Positions 54,801 to 62,912 are shown, counted from the stretch's first letter. The stretch: 64,000 nt of DNA from an uncultured Bacteroidales bacterium (GCA_944326365.1 CALVDR010000001.1:1-64000), one strand, 5' to 3'. Notes: generated by a model from the letters alone, not told the origin. Made by a program: numbers and translations.

Positions 54801-55619
54801 TCCTATGGTAGCCAGGTCCATAAGATTCAGTCCCTTGTTCTCTCTGCCGAGTTCCTTGCGTATTTTCAGATACAGATTCAGAGTACCGTCGAGTTCTTCT
54901 TTCAGGAAGGAATCCTCGACTTCGATATTCTCAAGTTCCGTTGTAAATGTAGTATGACGGCAATGGTCGCTCCAGTATGTATCCAGAATCCTGAGTTCTG
55001 TCTCATACGGGTCACGGCCTTCCGCCTTGAAATAATTCACCACTTCCCTGAGGTCATCGGCATTCATGGCCAGCCCCATCTTCCTGCAATACGGTCCGAA
55101 CTCTTCTTCCTGCAGGGCCGTAAAGCCTTCCAGTATCTGTACCGGAATCACCGGAGCCTGTTCCGTATCGGAAAGCTGGGCGAGATTCTTCTCACGAGAT
55201 TCCACCGCATTTATATAGTAGTGTTTTATCTTCTCTATGACAGCGTCATCGGTATCAGGTTCGAGAATGATGAGCTTCGAACTTTTGATACGCACATCAG
55301 CTTCCGGCTCTATCAGTTTCACGCATTCCACGGCTGAAGCTGCCCTTTGGTCGAACTGTCCCGGCAGGAATTCCACGGCGATGTACTTCACTCCGGAAAG
55401 GTCGCACTCGTCGGTGACACTGTCGGTGACTATTTCTCCGAACACGCCATAGCGGCTTTTTTCGAGCAGGTCTTCAGTGAAGCCGAAAAGGTCATAGACG
55501 TTCAGCAGCCTGAGGCTGTGCAGGGAAAGCTGGAGATTTTCATTCAGTTCATTGAGAAGGCTTCTGGCCTCCACCTGGAATTCAGGATATTTTTCTACGA
55601 ATATGCGGTGATTCTTCAT
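51879..55619 (-). CDS. purL: Phosphoribosylformylglycinamidine synthase, single-chain
   Basis: This 1246-residue enzyme is the large single-chain FGAR amidotransferase, fusing the PurS-, PurL- and PurQ-like parts. Order: N-terminal domain and linker (about 1-240), two AIRS-like halves (about 240-950) with YWSDHCRHTTF near 205 and FKNETHNHPTEIEPFGGAAT near 325, then the class I glutaminase domain from about 1000. The latter has FPGTNCDYDTAKAFRKAG and GICNGFQALVKSGLLP with the catalytic Cys. It lies 65 bp after purE and overlaps purF by four bases. Confidence 0.96.
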   Translation of the reverse strand: MKNHRIFVEKYPEFQVEARSLLNELNENLQLSLHSLRLLNVYDLFGFTEDLLEKSRYGVFGEIVTDSVTDECDLSGVKYIAVEFLPGQFDQRAASAVECVKLIEPEADVRIKSSKLIILEPDTDDAVIEKIKHYYINAVESREKNLAQLSDTEQAPVIPVQILEGFTALQEEEFGPYCRKMGLAMNADDLREVVNYFKAEGRDPYETELRILDTYWSDHCRHTTFTTELENIEVEDSFLKEELDGTLNLYLKIRKELGRENKGLNLMDLATIGAKYLKKKGLLDDMEVSEENNACSIYVDVDVDGKTEKWLLQFKNETHNHPTEIEPFGGAATCLGGAIRDPLSGRSYVYQAMRVTGAGNIYQPVADTIPGKLPQKVISRKAAHGYSSYGNQIGLATTHVREIYHEGYVAKRLEVGAVVGAVKAENVRRESPAPGDIVLLLGGRTGRDGIGGATGSSKEHTEASLETCGSEVQKGNAPEERKLQRLFRRPEVTRLIKKSNDFGAGGVSVAIGELADGLDIYLDRVPVKYSGLNTTELAISESQERMAVVIEAKDRAEFESYCLSENVEVTYVADVTDNASMRMYNKGKLMVDLSRAFIDSAGAKHYAKARISAVEDKDPFIREVPGDTLKEKIFNNLQDPNVTSQKGLIEMFDSTIGRSTVLMPFGGCLQTTETQVSVQKLPTDGYTDTASIMAFGYNPFISSWSPYHGAAYSVVEACAKVVAAGASYEKMRFSYQEYFERMHTPASWGKPLGALLGALKMQVELGLPSIGGKDSMSGTFEHINVPPMLMAFGITTVDAGKVISPELKWEGNRLYLIKHTPLANHMPDTVRLKANFKFVEDQIACGNIVSAYALGFGGLAEAICKMSFGNAFGVNVNVDETELFGYGYGSILVESETELDYPQAIYIGEVTSGEDGNLSINGCRMSIFELMYANGAKFAKIYPDTCEPSHRKLVPDGLEGVKPLKVKRQDMKYPGIPVEKPTVYIPVFPGTNCDYDTAKAFRKAGAEVKMSVFCNLRSEDIFRSIEQMKQNISECHILALAGGFSAGDEPDGSGKFIANVLNNKEIADAIHALLDRGGLILGICNGFQALVKSGLLPYGRLGMVTKDSPTLFRNDINRHISQMVTTRVSTTNSPWLSGFSVGDLHTIAVSHGEGKFVVNEALAKELFANGQVAFQYVDPVTEEVTMDSPYNPNGSYYAIEGIISRDGRILGKMGHTERYENNTFKNIEEELDQPLFTNAVNYFRGK

Positions 55620-55684
55620 AACGACCGATGGATTAGGAATGACGGCAGACCGGCTGCCTGATATCGGAGTCCGTTCCTGCCGGA

Positions 55685-56152
55685 CTAGATGACTGCGTCA
55701 AGGACTTTCTTTGTCTGCTCTTCGCGGAATTTCATGAGTTTCTGCGCAAGAGCGGAGTCGGTAAGTGCAAGGATCTGAACTGCGAACAGACCGGCATTCT
55801 TGGCTCCGTTTATAGCCATGGTGGCTACAGGGATTCCGCCAGGCATCTGGACTATGGACAGGAGTGAATCCATTCCGCCGAGAGCCTTGGTCTGGATAGG
55901 CACTCCGATGACAGGAACAGTAGTCATCCCGGCCACGACGCCTGCCACATGGGCTGCTCCGCCCGCTCCGGCTATGATGGCGCCGATTCCGCGCTCTCTG
56001 GCGCTCTTGGCATATTCGCACATCAGGTCCGGTGTCCTGTGGGCGCTGATGACCTTCTTTTCATACTCTACACCGAATTCTTCGAGGACCTTGATCGCAG
56101 CCGACATGATCTCATAGTCGCTGGTCGATCCCATAATGACTGCTACTTTCAT
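55685..56152 (-). CDS. purE: N5-carboxyaminoimidazole ribonucleotide mutase
   Basis: This 155-residue class I PurE converts N5-CAIR to CAIR. Motifs are [14 protein letters not shown] near 3, [11 protein letters not shown] near 40, and [28 protein letters not shown] from about 67. The start at 56152 ([12 protein letters not shown]) was preferred over an ATG eight codons upstream because it matches the family and leaves room for the promoter box at 56174-56181. It is the first gene of the pur operon purE-purL-purF-coaW-purM-purH, directly downstream of a 76-bp tandem promoter-like array. Confidence 0.95.
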   Translation of the reverse strand: MKVAVIMGSTSDYEIMSAAIKVLEEFGVEYEKKVISAHRTPDLMCEYAKSARERGIGAIIAGAGGAAHVAGVVAGMTTVPVIGVPIQTKALGGMDSLLSIVQMPGGIPVATMAINGAKNAGLFAVQILALTDSALAQKLMKFREEQTKKVLDAVI

Positions 56153-56173
56153 AAAGTTTTCTTTTAATTCTGG

Positions 56174-56440
56174 CAAATATACGCAGAAACTGAGAGCAAA
56201 GGAAATTTATTTACTTTGCCGAAGTGCTACAGTATATGTGGCCGAAGTCCAAATATACGCAGAAACTGAGAGCAAAGGAAATTTATTTACTTTGCCGAAG
56301 TGCTACAGTATATGTGGCAGAAGTCCAAATATACGCAGAAGCTGAGAGCAAAGGAAATTTATTTACTTTGCCGAGGCGTGAACAGTATATGTGACGCAAC
56401 AGCGGCAAATATACGCAGAAGCCGAGAGCAATGCAAATGA
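56174..56440 (-). promoter_or_regulatory. Tandem 76-bp promoter-like repeats before purE
   Basis: Units begin at 56175, 56251, 56327 and 56407 (periods 76, 76 and 80 bp); the last is partial and diverged. Each unit carries CAAATATACGCAG, that is TATATTTG on the minus strand, which matches the -7 consensus TAnnTTTG. The copy nearest the gene (56174-56181) lies 22 bp before the purE ATG and would give a very short leader. A CCTTTG lies 15 bp further upstream, close to but shorter than ideal -33 spacing. Plus-strand TTTACTTTGCCG is also repeated. The array fills the 301-bp gap between purE and the stop at 56454. Confidence 0.6.
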
Positions 56441-56453
56441 ATTTATCCGAAAT

Positions 56454-57305
56454 CTATTCCAGCGAAAAGATGACGGGGAAGGTGACCTTGAAATTCACCT
56501 TCCTGCCGTATTGGATAGCCGGCTCCCACAAAGGCGACATGCCCACCACCCTCACAGCTTCGGCATCCAGAAGCGGATCCACGGAGCGCAACACCTTTAT
56601 GTCCTTCACTTCACCGTTCTTGTTCACGGTGAATGTAAGGGTGACCCTGCCTTCGATCTTGTTTTTCCTGGCATCCTTAGGGTATTTGAGGCGCGCATTC
56701 ACCCATTGTGAGAATGTGTTGATATTCTGACCCTGGAATGTCGGCTTGTGATCCCCCGCCGTCAGTTTCGCATAGGCCTCGTTGTAGAAATTCTGCTCTT
56801 CGACAGAAAGCAGAGGCTCATGATAATATGGCTTGAGTCCTTTCAGAAAATCTGGCATTTTCTCATATTCCGTCCCTTTCCCTTTCACCTTCCTGTCGTT
56901 CTCGAACAGGCCTATATACACCCTGCCGTCCCGATAGTAGACAGTATCCACTCCCGAGGCGCGGCCGTTCTCATACCAGCCTGTCTCCACCCGGCCGTTA
57001 TTGTGGAAAAACTGTCCGTAACCGGTGATATGCCCCTCAGTGAACTGGCCGACATATTTGAATGGTCTGAAGTCATGCAGCACGCAGCGTCCATGCGGAA
57101 GTCCGTTCTTGAATTCCCCCTTGATTACTCCCCAGGTATCGGAAAGGAGTACGCCCTTGCCCACAGGATATTCCCCTTTGTATGTACCCAGATAATTGAC
57201 CAGAACCGTATCCACGGTATTCACCGGATTCTGTGCGTCAGCGACGGCATTGGCGGTCAGCAAGGCCGCCAGAAGAGAACAAAGTCCAATTGATAATTTT
57301 TTCAT
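56454..57305 (-). CDS. Periplasmic TonB-like protein with MORN repeats
   Basis: This 283-residue exported protein (signal peptide to about residue 24) has an N-terminal region of MORN-like repeats (GEFKNGLPHGRCVLHD, GQFTEGHITGYGQFFHNNGR, GWYENGRASGVDTVYY, about residues 62-145). A C-terminal TonB domain runs from about 205 to 283 with INTFSQWVNARLKYPKDA, EGRVTLTFTVNKNGEVKD, LLDAEAVRVV and MSPLWEPA. TonB domains contact outer-membrane transporters; the lack of a clear N-terminal transmembrane anchor beyond the signal sequence means it may be periplasmic. It stands alone between purE and higA. Confidence 0.78.
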   Translation of the reverse strand: MKKLSIGLCSLLAALLTANAVADAQNPVNTVDTVLVNYLGTYKGEYPVGKGVLLSDTWGVIKGEFKNGLPHGRCVLHDFRPFKYVGQFTEGHITGYGQFFHNNGRVETGWYENGRASGVDTVYYRDGRVYIGLFENDRKVKGKGTEYEKMPDFLKGLKPYYHEPLLSVEEQNFYNEAYAKLTAGDHKPTFQGQNINTFSQWVNARLKYPKDARKNKIEGRVTLTFTVNKNGEVKDIKVLRSVDPLLDAEAVRVVGMSPLWEPAIQYGRKVNFKVTFPVIFSLE

Positions 57306-57440
57306 GACGATGGTTGATTTGGAACGAGGAAATTTATACTGCCATAATCCAAAAAGACAGATACTTACGTTAACCGAAAAGTATTAAAACGGCCATGGCC
57401 GGCTGCCGCAGATTGCAACTTTTTCAAACAAGAAGAAAGA

Positions 57441-57809
57441 CTATAATCCCAACATCGCCGATGGCTGAATATCAAGCACTTTACAAAGGGAGCTGGCTAT
57501 TTTAAGGGTCGGTTCGGCCCGTCCGTTCACATAATCGCTGATCCGGGAAGGACTGACTCCGATTTCTTCCGCCAACTGCTTCTGTGTCATGTTCTTTTCC
57601 TCCAAGGATAGTTCCACAAGCTGTGCAACGGTAGGCTCCTCTATCGGGAAATGCTCCTTTTCATATTCGATGACCACATCAGACAATATGGAAAGCTCCA
57701 CAGCATCCTTGTCATCAGCGGGAGTCTCCTCGGACACCACTGGCAGCAATTCCTCTATTTTTGCCAAAGCAAACTCGTATTGTGATTTTGTTATGTTCAT
57801 TCCTGTCAT
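57441..57809 (-). CDS. higA: HigA-type antitoxin (XRE HTH)
   Basis: This 122-residue protein has an N-terminal acidic segment and a C-terminal XRE helix-turn-helix (about 65-115) with LEEKNMTQKQLAEEIGVSPSRISDYVNGRAEPTL. It starts two bases after the toxin stop (57812), so the pair is translationally coupled. The start at 57809 was chosen over another ATG at 57800. It probably neutralises the toxin and represses the operon; a perfect 12-bp palindrome overlaps the operon's promoter. Confidence 0.8.
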   Translation of the reverse strand: MTGMNITKSQYEFALAKIEELLPVVSEETPADDKDAVELSILSDVVIEYEKEHFPIEEPTVAQLVELSLEEKNMTQKQLAEEIGVSPSRISDYVNGRAEPTLKIASSLCKVLDIQPSAMLGL

Positions 57810-57811
57810 TT

Positions 57812-58111
57812 TTATATGGTAGCACAATTTATCCTGTCATACTCTGCATGTGTCCCCACAAATCTGATGAAGACATATCCCATCCGGAACTTTACCACAA
57901 CGACCAGCCTGTACTTATTTCCTTTTATATTAAATACATAATGCTGGTTCCCCACATAATCCACCGACGGGAAATCGACCTTGATATCCGACAGATTCAC
58001 CCACTGCGCTTCTTCCGCTATCTGATACCAACGCTCCAATGCTACTTTAGCATCTTCCTTTCCCCGGCTCTCATAAAACTCCCTGAGCTTTCTGTGCGAC
58101 ACTATCATCAT
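57812..58111 (-). CDS. higB: HigB-type mRNA interferase toxin
   Basis: This 99-residue protein matches the HigB family of RelE-fold, ribosome-dependent mRNases, with MIVSHRKLREFYESRGKEDA near the start, WVNLSDIKVDFPSVDYVGN near 37-55, VFNIKGNKYRLVVVVKF near 58 and YVFIRFVGTHAEYDRIN near 78. The toxin-first order with the XRE antitoxin downstream is the HigBA arrangement. A start one codon later is also possible. Confidence 0.85.
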   Translation of the reverse strand: MMIVSHRKLREFYESRGKEDAKVALERWYQIAEEAQWVNLSDIKVDFPSVDYVGNQHYVFNIKGNKYRLVVVVKFRMGYVFIRFVGTHAEYDRINCATI

Positions 58112-58124
58112 TTCAGATTTTTCC

Positions 58125-58157
58125 CAAAGGTATGAAATTATTCCGAATTTCGAAATT
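58125..58157 (-). promoter_or_regulatory. higBA promoter with candidate operator
   Basis: On the minus strand TACCTTTG (58132-58125) matches TAnnTTTG, with TTCG at 58154-58151 in the -33 position 18 bp upstream. The perfect 12-bp palindrome AATTTCGAAATT (58146-58157) overlaps the -33 element and is a candidate HigA operator. The leader to the ATG at 58111 would be very short. Confidence 0.45.
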
Positions 58158-58247
58158 TTTCGTTTGACATATTTTGAATTTCAATAATCAGAGGTTGGAT
58201 GAGTCGCAAAACCAGTATTTACCAAATTCAATTCCGAAACTGTCAAA

Positions 58248-58304
58248 GTACACAAATCCGTAGTCCACAAACTTGTGTACTTTTTTGAAAAAACCGTATA
58301 TTTG
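58248..58304 (+). promoter_or_regulatory. cysS promoter region with inverted repeat
   Basis: TATATTTG at 58297-58304 matches the -7 consensus, with TTGT 20 bp upstream. An inverted repeat GTACACAA (58248-58255)/TTGTGTAC (58273-58280) overlaps the -33 region and may bind a regulator. The transcript would start near 58311, before the ATG at 58370. Confidence 0.5.
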
Positions 58305-58369
58305 TCTTGAATATCGCAGCACGGAGTCTGCGTAAACCGAAATTTGTATTATCTGATTCCAGCCGGATT

Positions 58370-59908
58370 ATGAGAGATTTATATATAACCAACACCCTTT
58401 CAAGGAAGAAAGAGCTTTTCGTACCGGTACATCCGGGATTTGTAGGGCTGTATGTCTGCGGGCCCACAGTCTATGGTGACGCACACCTGGGCCATGCAAG
58501 GCCGGGCATCACATACGATGTTCTCGTGAAACTGTTGAGGCATTTAGGATACAAGGTCCGCTATGTCAGGAATATCACTGACGTGGGACATCTGGAGCAC
58601 GATGCGGATGAAGGTGAGGACAAGATAGCCAAGAAAGCCCGTCTGGAGCAGGTGGAACCTATGGAAGTCGCCCAGGAGTACACCATCCGGTACCACCAGG
58701 CCATGTCGATGCTGAACGTGGCTCCGCCGTCCATAGAACCGCGCGCTTCCGGCCATATCATGGAACAGCTAGCTCTGGTACAGAAAATTCTGGACGCAGG
58801 ATTCGCATACGTGAGCAACGGCTCGGTATATTTCGATGTCCGTAAATACAATAGCGAGCATCATTACGGCATCCTGTCCGGCAGGAACCTCGAAGACGTG
58901 GTCAGCGGCACCCGTGAGCTTGACAGTCAGGATGACAAGCACGAGGCCCTGGACTTCGCGCTCTGGAAAAAAGCGTCGCCAGAACATATCATGAAATGGC
59001 CCTCACCGTGGAGCGAAGGCTTCCCCGGATGGCATCTGGAATGCTCGGCCATGAGCGAGAAATATCTCGGGCGTGAATTCGACATCCACGGAGGCGGAAT
59101 GGACCTGATGTTCCCTCACCACGAATGCGAACTGGCCCAGAACATGGCTTCCCGCGGCTGCGGTGGCGTAAAATACTGGATGCACAACAACATGATCACC
59201 ATCAACGGCAAGAAGATGGGCAAGTCATACGGGAATTTCATCACCCTGCAGGAAATGTTCGAGGGCACTCACCCTATCCTGACTCAGGCGTACTCCCCGA
59301 TGACAGTCAGATTCTTCATCCTTCAGGCCCACTACCGCAGCACCCTCGATTTCAGTAACGAGGCTCTCCAGGCTGCCGAAAAAGGTCTGAAAAGGGTAAT
59401 GCAGGCATACAAGGACCTTCGGGAAATGGCTGCCGCCTCAGGAGTTTCTTCAGGTGCCTCCGGCAATGCCGCCGGGGCAATGGCTGTCGCCCCGGAAAGT
59501 TTCAATGCCGATTCAGCCGAGATCAACGGTTTGTACGAAAAGGTCTACGAGGCACTTTGCGATGACCTCAATACACCGGTGGCCATCGCCCACATTTTCG
59601 ATGCTGTCAGAATCATCAACTCGGCAAAAGACAGGAAACTGAACCTGACATCCGCCGATCTTTCCGTTCTGCTCCGTCTCTTCGATGATATAATATATGG
59701 TGTCCTCGGACTTCAGGACGAAGAAGCCGGCAGCGGAAAGGCCATGGAAACCATTGACGGTCTTGTGAGCATGGTGCTGGAGCAGAGAAAAGCCGCAAAG
59801 GCCGCAAAGGACTGGGCGACTTCCGACAAGATCCGCGATGACCTGAAAGCTTTGGGCATCCAGATAAAGGATACCAAAGACGGCACCGAATGGTCATTCG
59901 GAATGTGA
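58370..59908 (+). CDS. cysS: Cysteinyl-tRNA synthetase
   Basis: This 512-residue class Ia synthetase charges tRNA-Cys. The HIGH motif appears as DAHLGHARP near 38, KMSKS as [10 protein letters not shown] near 285, and the zinc/cysteine site includes CGPTVYG near 25, GWHLECSAM near 223 and [11 protein letters not shown] near 253. The C-terminal anticodon-binding domain runs from about 330. The start at 58370 (MRDLYITNT) fits the family; an ATG 21 codons upstream lies at the presumed transcript start and is unlikely. A low-complexity Ala/Gly/Ser insertion occurs near 375-395. Confidence 0.95.
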   Translation: MRDLYITNTLSRKKELFVPVHPGFVGLYVCGPTVYGDAHLGHARPGITYDVLVKLLRHLGYKVRYVRNITDVGHLEHDADEGEDKIAKKARLEQVEPMEVAQEYTIRYHQAMSMLNVAPPSIEPRASGHIMEQLALVQKILDAGFAYVSNGSVYFDVRKYNSEHHYGILSGRNLEDVVSGTRELDSQDDKHEALDFALWKKASPEHIMKWPSPWSEGFPGWHLECSAMSEKYLGREFDIHGGGMDLMFPHHECELAQNMASRGCGGVKYWMHNNMITINGKKMGKSYGNFITLQEMFEGTHPILTQAYSPMTVRFFILQAHYRSTLDFSNEALQAAEKGLKRVMQAYKDLREMAAASGVSSGASGNAAGAMAVAPESFNADSAEINGLYEKVYEALCDDLNTPVAIAHIFDAVRIINSAKDRKLNLTSADLSVLLRLFDDIIYGVLGLQDEEAGSGKAMETIDGLVSMVLEQRKAAKAAKDWATSDKIRDDLKALGIQIKDTKDGTEWSFGM

Positions 59909-59998
59909 TAACGGACAGTCTGACACTCCGAGCATAAAAATTGACTTCCAATGTCATGTCTGACGCAGTTATTACTAAAAAGAAACGAGAGAAAAGAG

Positions 59999-60754
59999 AT
60001 GAAATTCATATCATGGAACGTTAACGGCCTCAGAGCCTGCGCCGGAAAGGGATTTGCCGACGCCTTCAAAAAACTGGACGCGGATTTTTTCTGCCTGCAG
60101 GAGACGAAAATGCAGGAAGGCCAGCTGGACATGCAGTTCGACGGATACAGGTCTTACTGGAACTACGCAGACAAGAAAGGGTATTCCGGTACGGCAGTAT
60201 TCACCAGACACGAACCTGTAAGTGTGACTTACGGAATAGGAATCGATGAACATGATCATGAAGGCAGGGTCATCACTATGGAAATGCCTGACTTTTATCT
60301 GGTCTGCGTATATACTCCAAACTCACAGGACGAACTTGCCAGACTGGACTACAGGATGAAATGGGAAGATGATTTCAGAAACTACCTTCTGAAACTGGAT
60401 TCGCTGAAACCTGTGATAGTCTGCGGAGACCTCAACGTGGCCCACAAGGAGATAGACCTGAAAAACCCCAAGACAAACAGGAGAAACGCGGGATTCACCG
60501 ATGAAGAAAGGGACAAATTCTCTGTCCTGCTGGAAAGCGGCTTCACCGACACGTTCAGGCATTTTTATCCGGACATGAAGGACATCTATTCATGGTGGTC
60601 CTACCGTTTCAAAGCCAGAGAAAAGAATGCAGGCTGGCGCATCGACTACTTTCTGACATCGAAACGTCTCGATGACAAGCTGGTTTCCGCCGGAATACAC
60701 ACTGAAATTTTCGGCTCCGACCACTGCCCTGTCGAACTCGACATAAACCTTTGA
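59999..60754 (+). CDS. xthA: Exodeoxyribonuclease III (AP endonuclease)
   Basis: This 251-residue enzyme of the exonuclease III/Ape1 family repairs abasic sites. Motifs are MKFISWNVNGLRACAGKGF at the start, FFCLQETKMQEGQ near 34 with the metal Glu, VVYGIGIDEHDHEGR near 85, GDLNVAHKEIDLKNP near 145, WWSYRFKAREKNAGWRIDYF near 203 and GSDHCPVELDI at the end with the catalytic His. The start at 59999 was preferred because it matches the family's first strand. A perfect 13-bp inverted repeat lies 5 bp after the stop. Confidence 0.94.
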   Translation: MKFISWNVNGLRACAGKGFADAFKKLDADFFCLQETKMQEGQLDMQFDGYRSYWNYADKKGYSGTAVFTRHEPVSVTYGIGIDEHDHEGRVITMEMPDFYLVCVYTPNSQDELARLDYRMKWEDDFRNYLLKLDSLKPVIVCGDLNVAHKEIDLKNPKTNRRNAGFTDEERDKFSVLLESGFTDTFRHFYPDMKDIYSWWSYRFKAREKNAGWRIDYFLTSKRLDDKLVSAGIHTEIFGSDHCPVELDINL

Positions 60755-60758
60755 CCTA

Positions 60759-60784
60759 AAACTGCGGAATTAATTCCGCAGTTT
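60759..60784 (+). terminator. Rho-independent-like terminator after xthA
   Basis: AAACTGCGGAATT and AATTCCGCAGTTT form a perfect 13-bp inverted repeat with no loop bases beyond the stem centre, immediately after the xthA stop at 60752-60754 and followed by a T-rich stretch (TTATTATATTTG). Confidence 0.65.
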
Positions 60785-60800
60785 ATTATATTTGTCCTGA

Positions 60801-61166
60801 AATTACCGGCAAAGCAAGGAACAGCATGGACAGCTGCACACTGCCGGGGGTGGCATGGCAGTCATAGAGAAAACTGAAAAGGTCTATCTCGGGAACACGA
60901 ATTTCATATATGCACTGTCCGACGGAGCGCCGAATATGGGAAACGTCCGGGAGACATTCTTCATGTCGGCACTCAGTGTGAACCACAGTATGACATCTTC
61001 ACCTGCCGCAGACTTCATTGTCGACGGACATACATTCGAGATAGGAGGCAAAGGCAAGACAGGAAAACAGATACAGGGCACCAACGATGCATTCATAGTC
61101 AAGGACGACATAGAATATGCATACATGAACATCATCCCCCTCTGGGCTTTCGGACTGAACTACTGA
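60801..61166 (+). pseudogene. C-terminal remnant of an AAA-family ATPase
   Basis: From an in-frame stop at 60798-60800 to the TGA at 61164-61166 the frame reads GQLHTAGGGMAVIEKTEK, YLGNTNFIYALSDGAPN, GNVRETFFMSAL, DFIVDGHTFEIGGKGKTGKQ and NIIPLWAFGLNY. This matches the C-terminal third of a common Bacteroidota ATP-binding protein family (AAA/DUF4143-like). The N-terminal ATPase and a start codon are missing, and an internal ATG at 60855 has no promoter. It is a truncated gene. The intact AAA protein at 42094 is from a different branch. Confidence 0.7.
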
Positions 61167-61224
61167 CTCCCGGACAACTGAAATTCAGGCTCCTGTCTGG
61201 AATGTCATTGAATAACCACATCCG

Positions 61225-61344
61225 TCATGCAATCGGGCGGACTATCTCGACTCTCAATCCGAGAGCATTCATGATGCGGTAGAATGTAGCTACACTCGGA
61301 TTTATCATACCCTTTTCTATACGAGAAATAAAAGAGCCGCTCAA
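61225..61344 (-). pseudogene. Remnant of an XRE-type antitoxin C-terminus
   Basis: The minus strand from about 61344 to the TGA at 61225-61227 encodes SGSFISRIEKGMINPSVATF and RIMNALGLRVEIVRPIA. This is the last helix-turn-helix portion of an XRE-family regulator, as in HigA/RelE-linked antitoxins. No start codon or N-terminal half is present and no toxin partner adjoins it. It is a decayed fragment next to another gene remnant, marking a small degraded accessory region. Confidence 0.6.
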
Positions 61345-61348
61345 ATTT

Positions 61349-61377
61349 CAGTTTTTGAAAAACAAATCGTAATTTTG
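61349..61377 (+). promoter_or_regulatory. Candidate rpiB promoter
   Basis: TAATTTTG at 61370-61377 matches TAnnTTTG and TTTC lies 20 bp upstream in the -33 position. A start near 61384 gives a leader to the rpiB ATG at 61443, or to an in-frame ATG at 61419. Confidence 0.45.
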
Positions 61378-61442
61378 CCGTCACCTGTCCGGAAAGTGGA
61401 TCAGGATCCACGGAAGGCATGAAAGATAAAATCACGGAAATC

Positions 61443-61880
61443 ATGAAAATCGGTATCTGCAGCGACCACGCCGGATTCGAATACAAAAGCCGGCTTATCC
61501 AGCACCTCAAAGACAGAGGGTACGAGGTGAAAGATTTCGGGACAAATTCTACCCAGAGCATGGACTACACCGATGTAGCCCACCCTCTCGCAGAGGCCGT
61601 AGAGAAAGGTGACGCCGATCTGGGCATCGCCCTTTGCGGCACAGGAAACGGGATGGCCATAACCCTGAACAAGCATCAGAAAATCCGTGCGGGACTGGCC
61701 TGGAGCACTGAAATCGGGGAACTGGTAAAAAAGCACAACAACGCAAACATCCTGGTAATGCCTGCCAGATTCATTCCTTTCGAAGATGCCGTGAAAATCA
61801 CGGACATCTGGCTCGATACGGAATTCGAAGGCGGAAGGCATCAGAGACGGATTGACAAGATTCCTGTCAGACAGGCATAG
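61443..61880 (+). CDS. rpiB: Ribose-5-phosphate isomerase B
   Basis: This 145-residue RpiB interconverts ribose-5-phosphate and ribulose-5-phosphate. Motifs are KIGICSDHAGFEYKSRLI near 2, YTDVAHPLAEAV near 44, LGIALCGTGNGMAITLNKH near 60 with the catalytic Cys, and NNANILVMPARFI near 100. The start at 61443 was chosen over 61419 because family members begin MKIxxxSDHAG. Gene order does not link it to PUL 3, but it would complete the route from imported ribose to the pentose phosphate pathway. Confidence 0.93.
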   Translation: MKIGICSDHAGFEYKSRLIQHLKDRGYEVKDFGTNSTQSMDYTDVAHPLAEAVEKGDADLGIALCGTGNGMAITLNKHQKIRAGLAWSTEIGELVKKHNNANILVMPARFIPFEDAVKITDIWLDTEFEGGRHQRRIDKIPVRQA

Positions 61881-61948
61881 GCCCGCACAATCGGCCGCGA
61901 GACCTCATCCTGACAGACCCGGTAAATCCTGATTATAAAACGACATTT

Positions 61949-62878
61949 ATGGAAGAAAATATTGGCATTGCGCCGCTGGTCCTGACCGACGGCGCAATGT
62001 TGACTAAAAACATAGACGATTATCCTGCGGGAATCATCATTCCTGTAGACAAGCCGTATACATGGACTTCCGCCGATGTCATCAGAAAAATCAAGTTCGC
62101 CGCAGTGAGACATTTCGGGAAAAAGAACCTGAAAGTCGGGCATGCAGGGACACTGGACCCTCTCGCGACGGGAGTATTGCTGGTCTGCATCGGGAAAGCC
62201 ACGAAACTGGCAGAGACTCTGCAGGCACATGACAAGGAATATATCGCAGGTATCACATTCGGGGCCACTACCCCGTCCTACGACAGGGAAAAGGAGATAG
62301 ACCGCTTCTACCGGCATGAGCACATCACGGAAGAAGCTGTCAGGAAAGCCATGGAATCCTTCATCGGAGAACAGGACCAGATAGCGCCGCTGTTTTCCGC
62401 GAAATCAGTGGAAGGGGTACGGGCATATGAAATCGCGCGAAAGATGATGAAACGCGGGGAGACAGAAGGGATAGACGAGGCCGCCGCAGGTCTTATCCGG
62501 ACTGCACGTATCCGCATTGAGTCCATGGAGCTGCTGTCATTCGATGCCGGTACCGGAAAGGGTGCTGCGCCAGACGACAAAGATGCGGCGGACATCGGTC
62601 TGAATGCATCGCCCGTCCCGAAAGAGAACGCCCTATCGGGCAAGGACGGGAGGCAACCGAAGATAAATGTCACGGACAATTCCGCCCTCAGGCTGCCGAC
62701 AGCCACGATACGGATAGTATGCAGCAAAGGGACATACATCAGGGCACTGGCACGCGACCTCGGGGAAGCTCTCGGAAGCGGTGCTCATCTGGACAGCCTG
62801 CAGCGCAGCCGCAGCGGAGATTTCAGAGTGGAAAAAGCCCTGTCAGTAGATGAAGTTCTCGCCATACTGAAAAGATAA
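61949..62878 (+). CDS. truB: tRNA pseudouridine(55) synthase with internal insertion
   Basis: This 309-residue enzyme makes pseudouridine 55 in tRNA. Seen are GIIIPVDKPYTWTSADVIRKI near 29, KVGHAGTLDPLATGVLLVCIG near 60 with catalytic Asp, YIAGITFGATTPSYD near 96, PLFSAKSVEGVRAYEIAR near 150, and CSKGTYIRALARDLGEALG near 252. A stretch of about 45 residues at roughly 197-242 is acidic and low-complexity, and makes the protein longer than the usual 230-260. It is 34 bp before the MATE gene and in the same direction. Confidence 0.92.
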   Translation: MEENIGIAPLVLTDGAMLTKNIDDYPAGIIIPVDKPYTWTSADVIRKIKFAAVRHFGKKNLKVGHAGTLDPLATGVLLVCIGKATKLAETLQAHDKEYIAGITFGATTPSYDREKEIDRFYRHEHITEEAVRKAMESFIGEQDQIAPLFSAKSVEGVRAYEIARKMMKRGETEGIDEAAAGLIRTARIRIESMELLSFDAGTGKGAAPDDKDAADIGLNASPVPKENALSGKDGRQPKINVTDNSALRLPTATIRIVCSKGTYIRALARDLGEALGSGAHLDSLQRSRSGDFRVEKALSVDEVLAILKR

Positions 62879-62912
62879 CGGCCCCGCCGTCTGCACACCA
62901 CCACATTCGATT

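Noticed and set aside
56175..56440. CRISPR-like array before purE
   Set aside because: The units are contiguous 76-bp repeats with no variable spacers, and no cas genes are nearby; a promoter duplication fits better.
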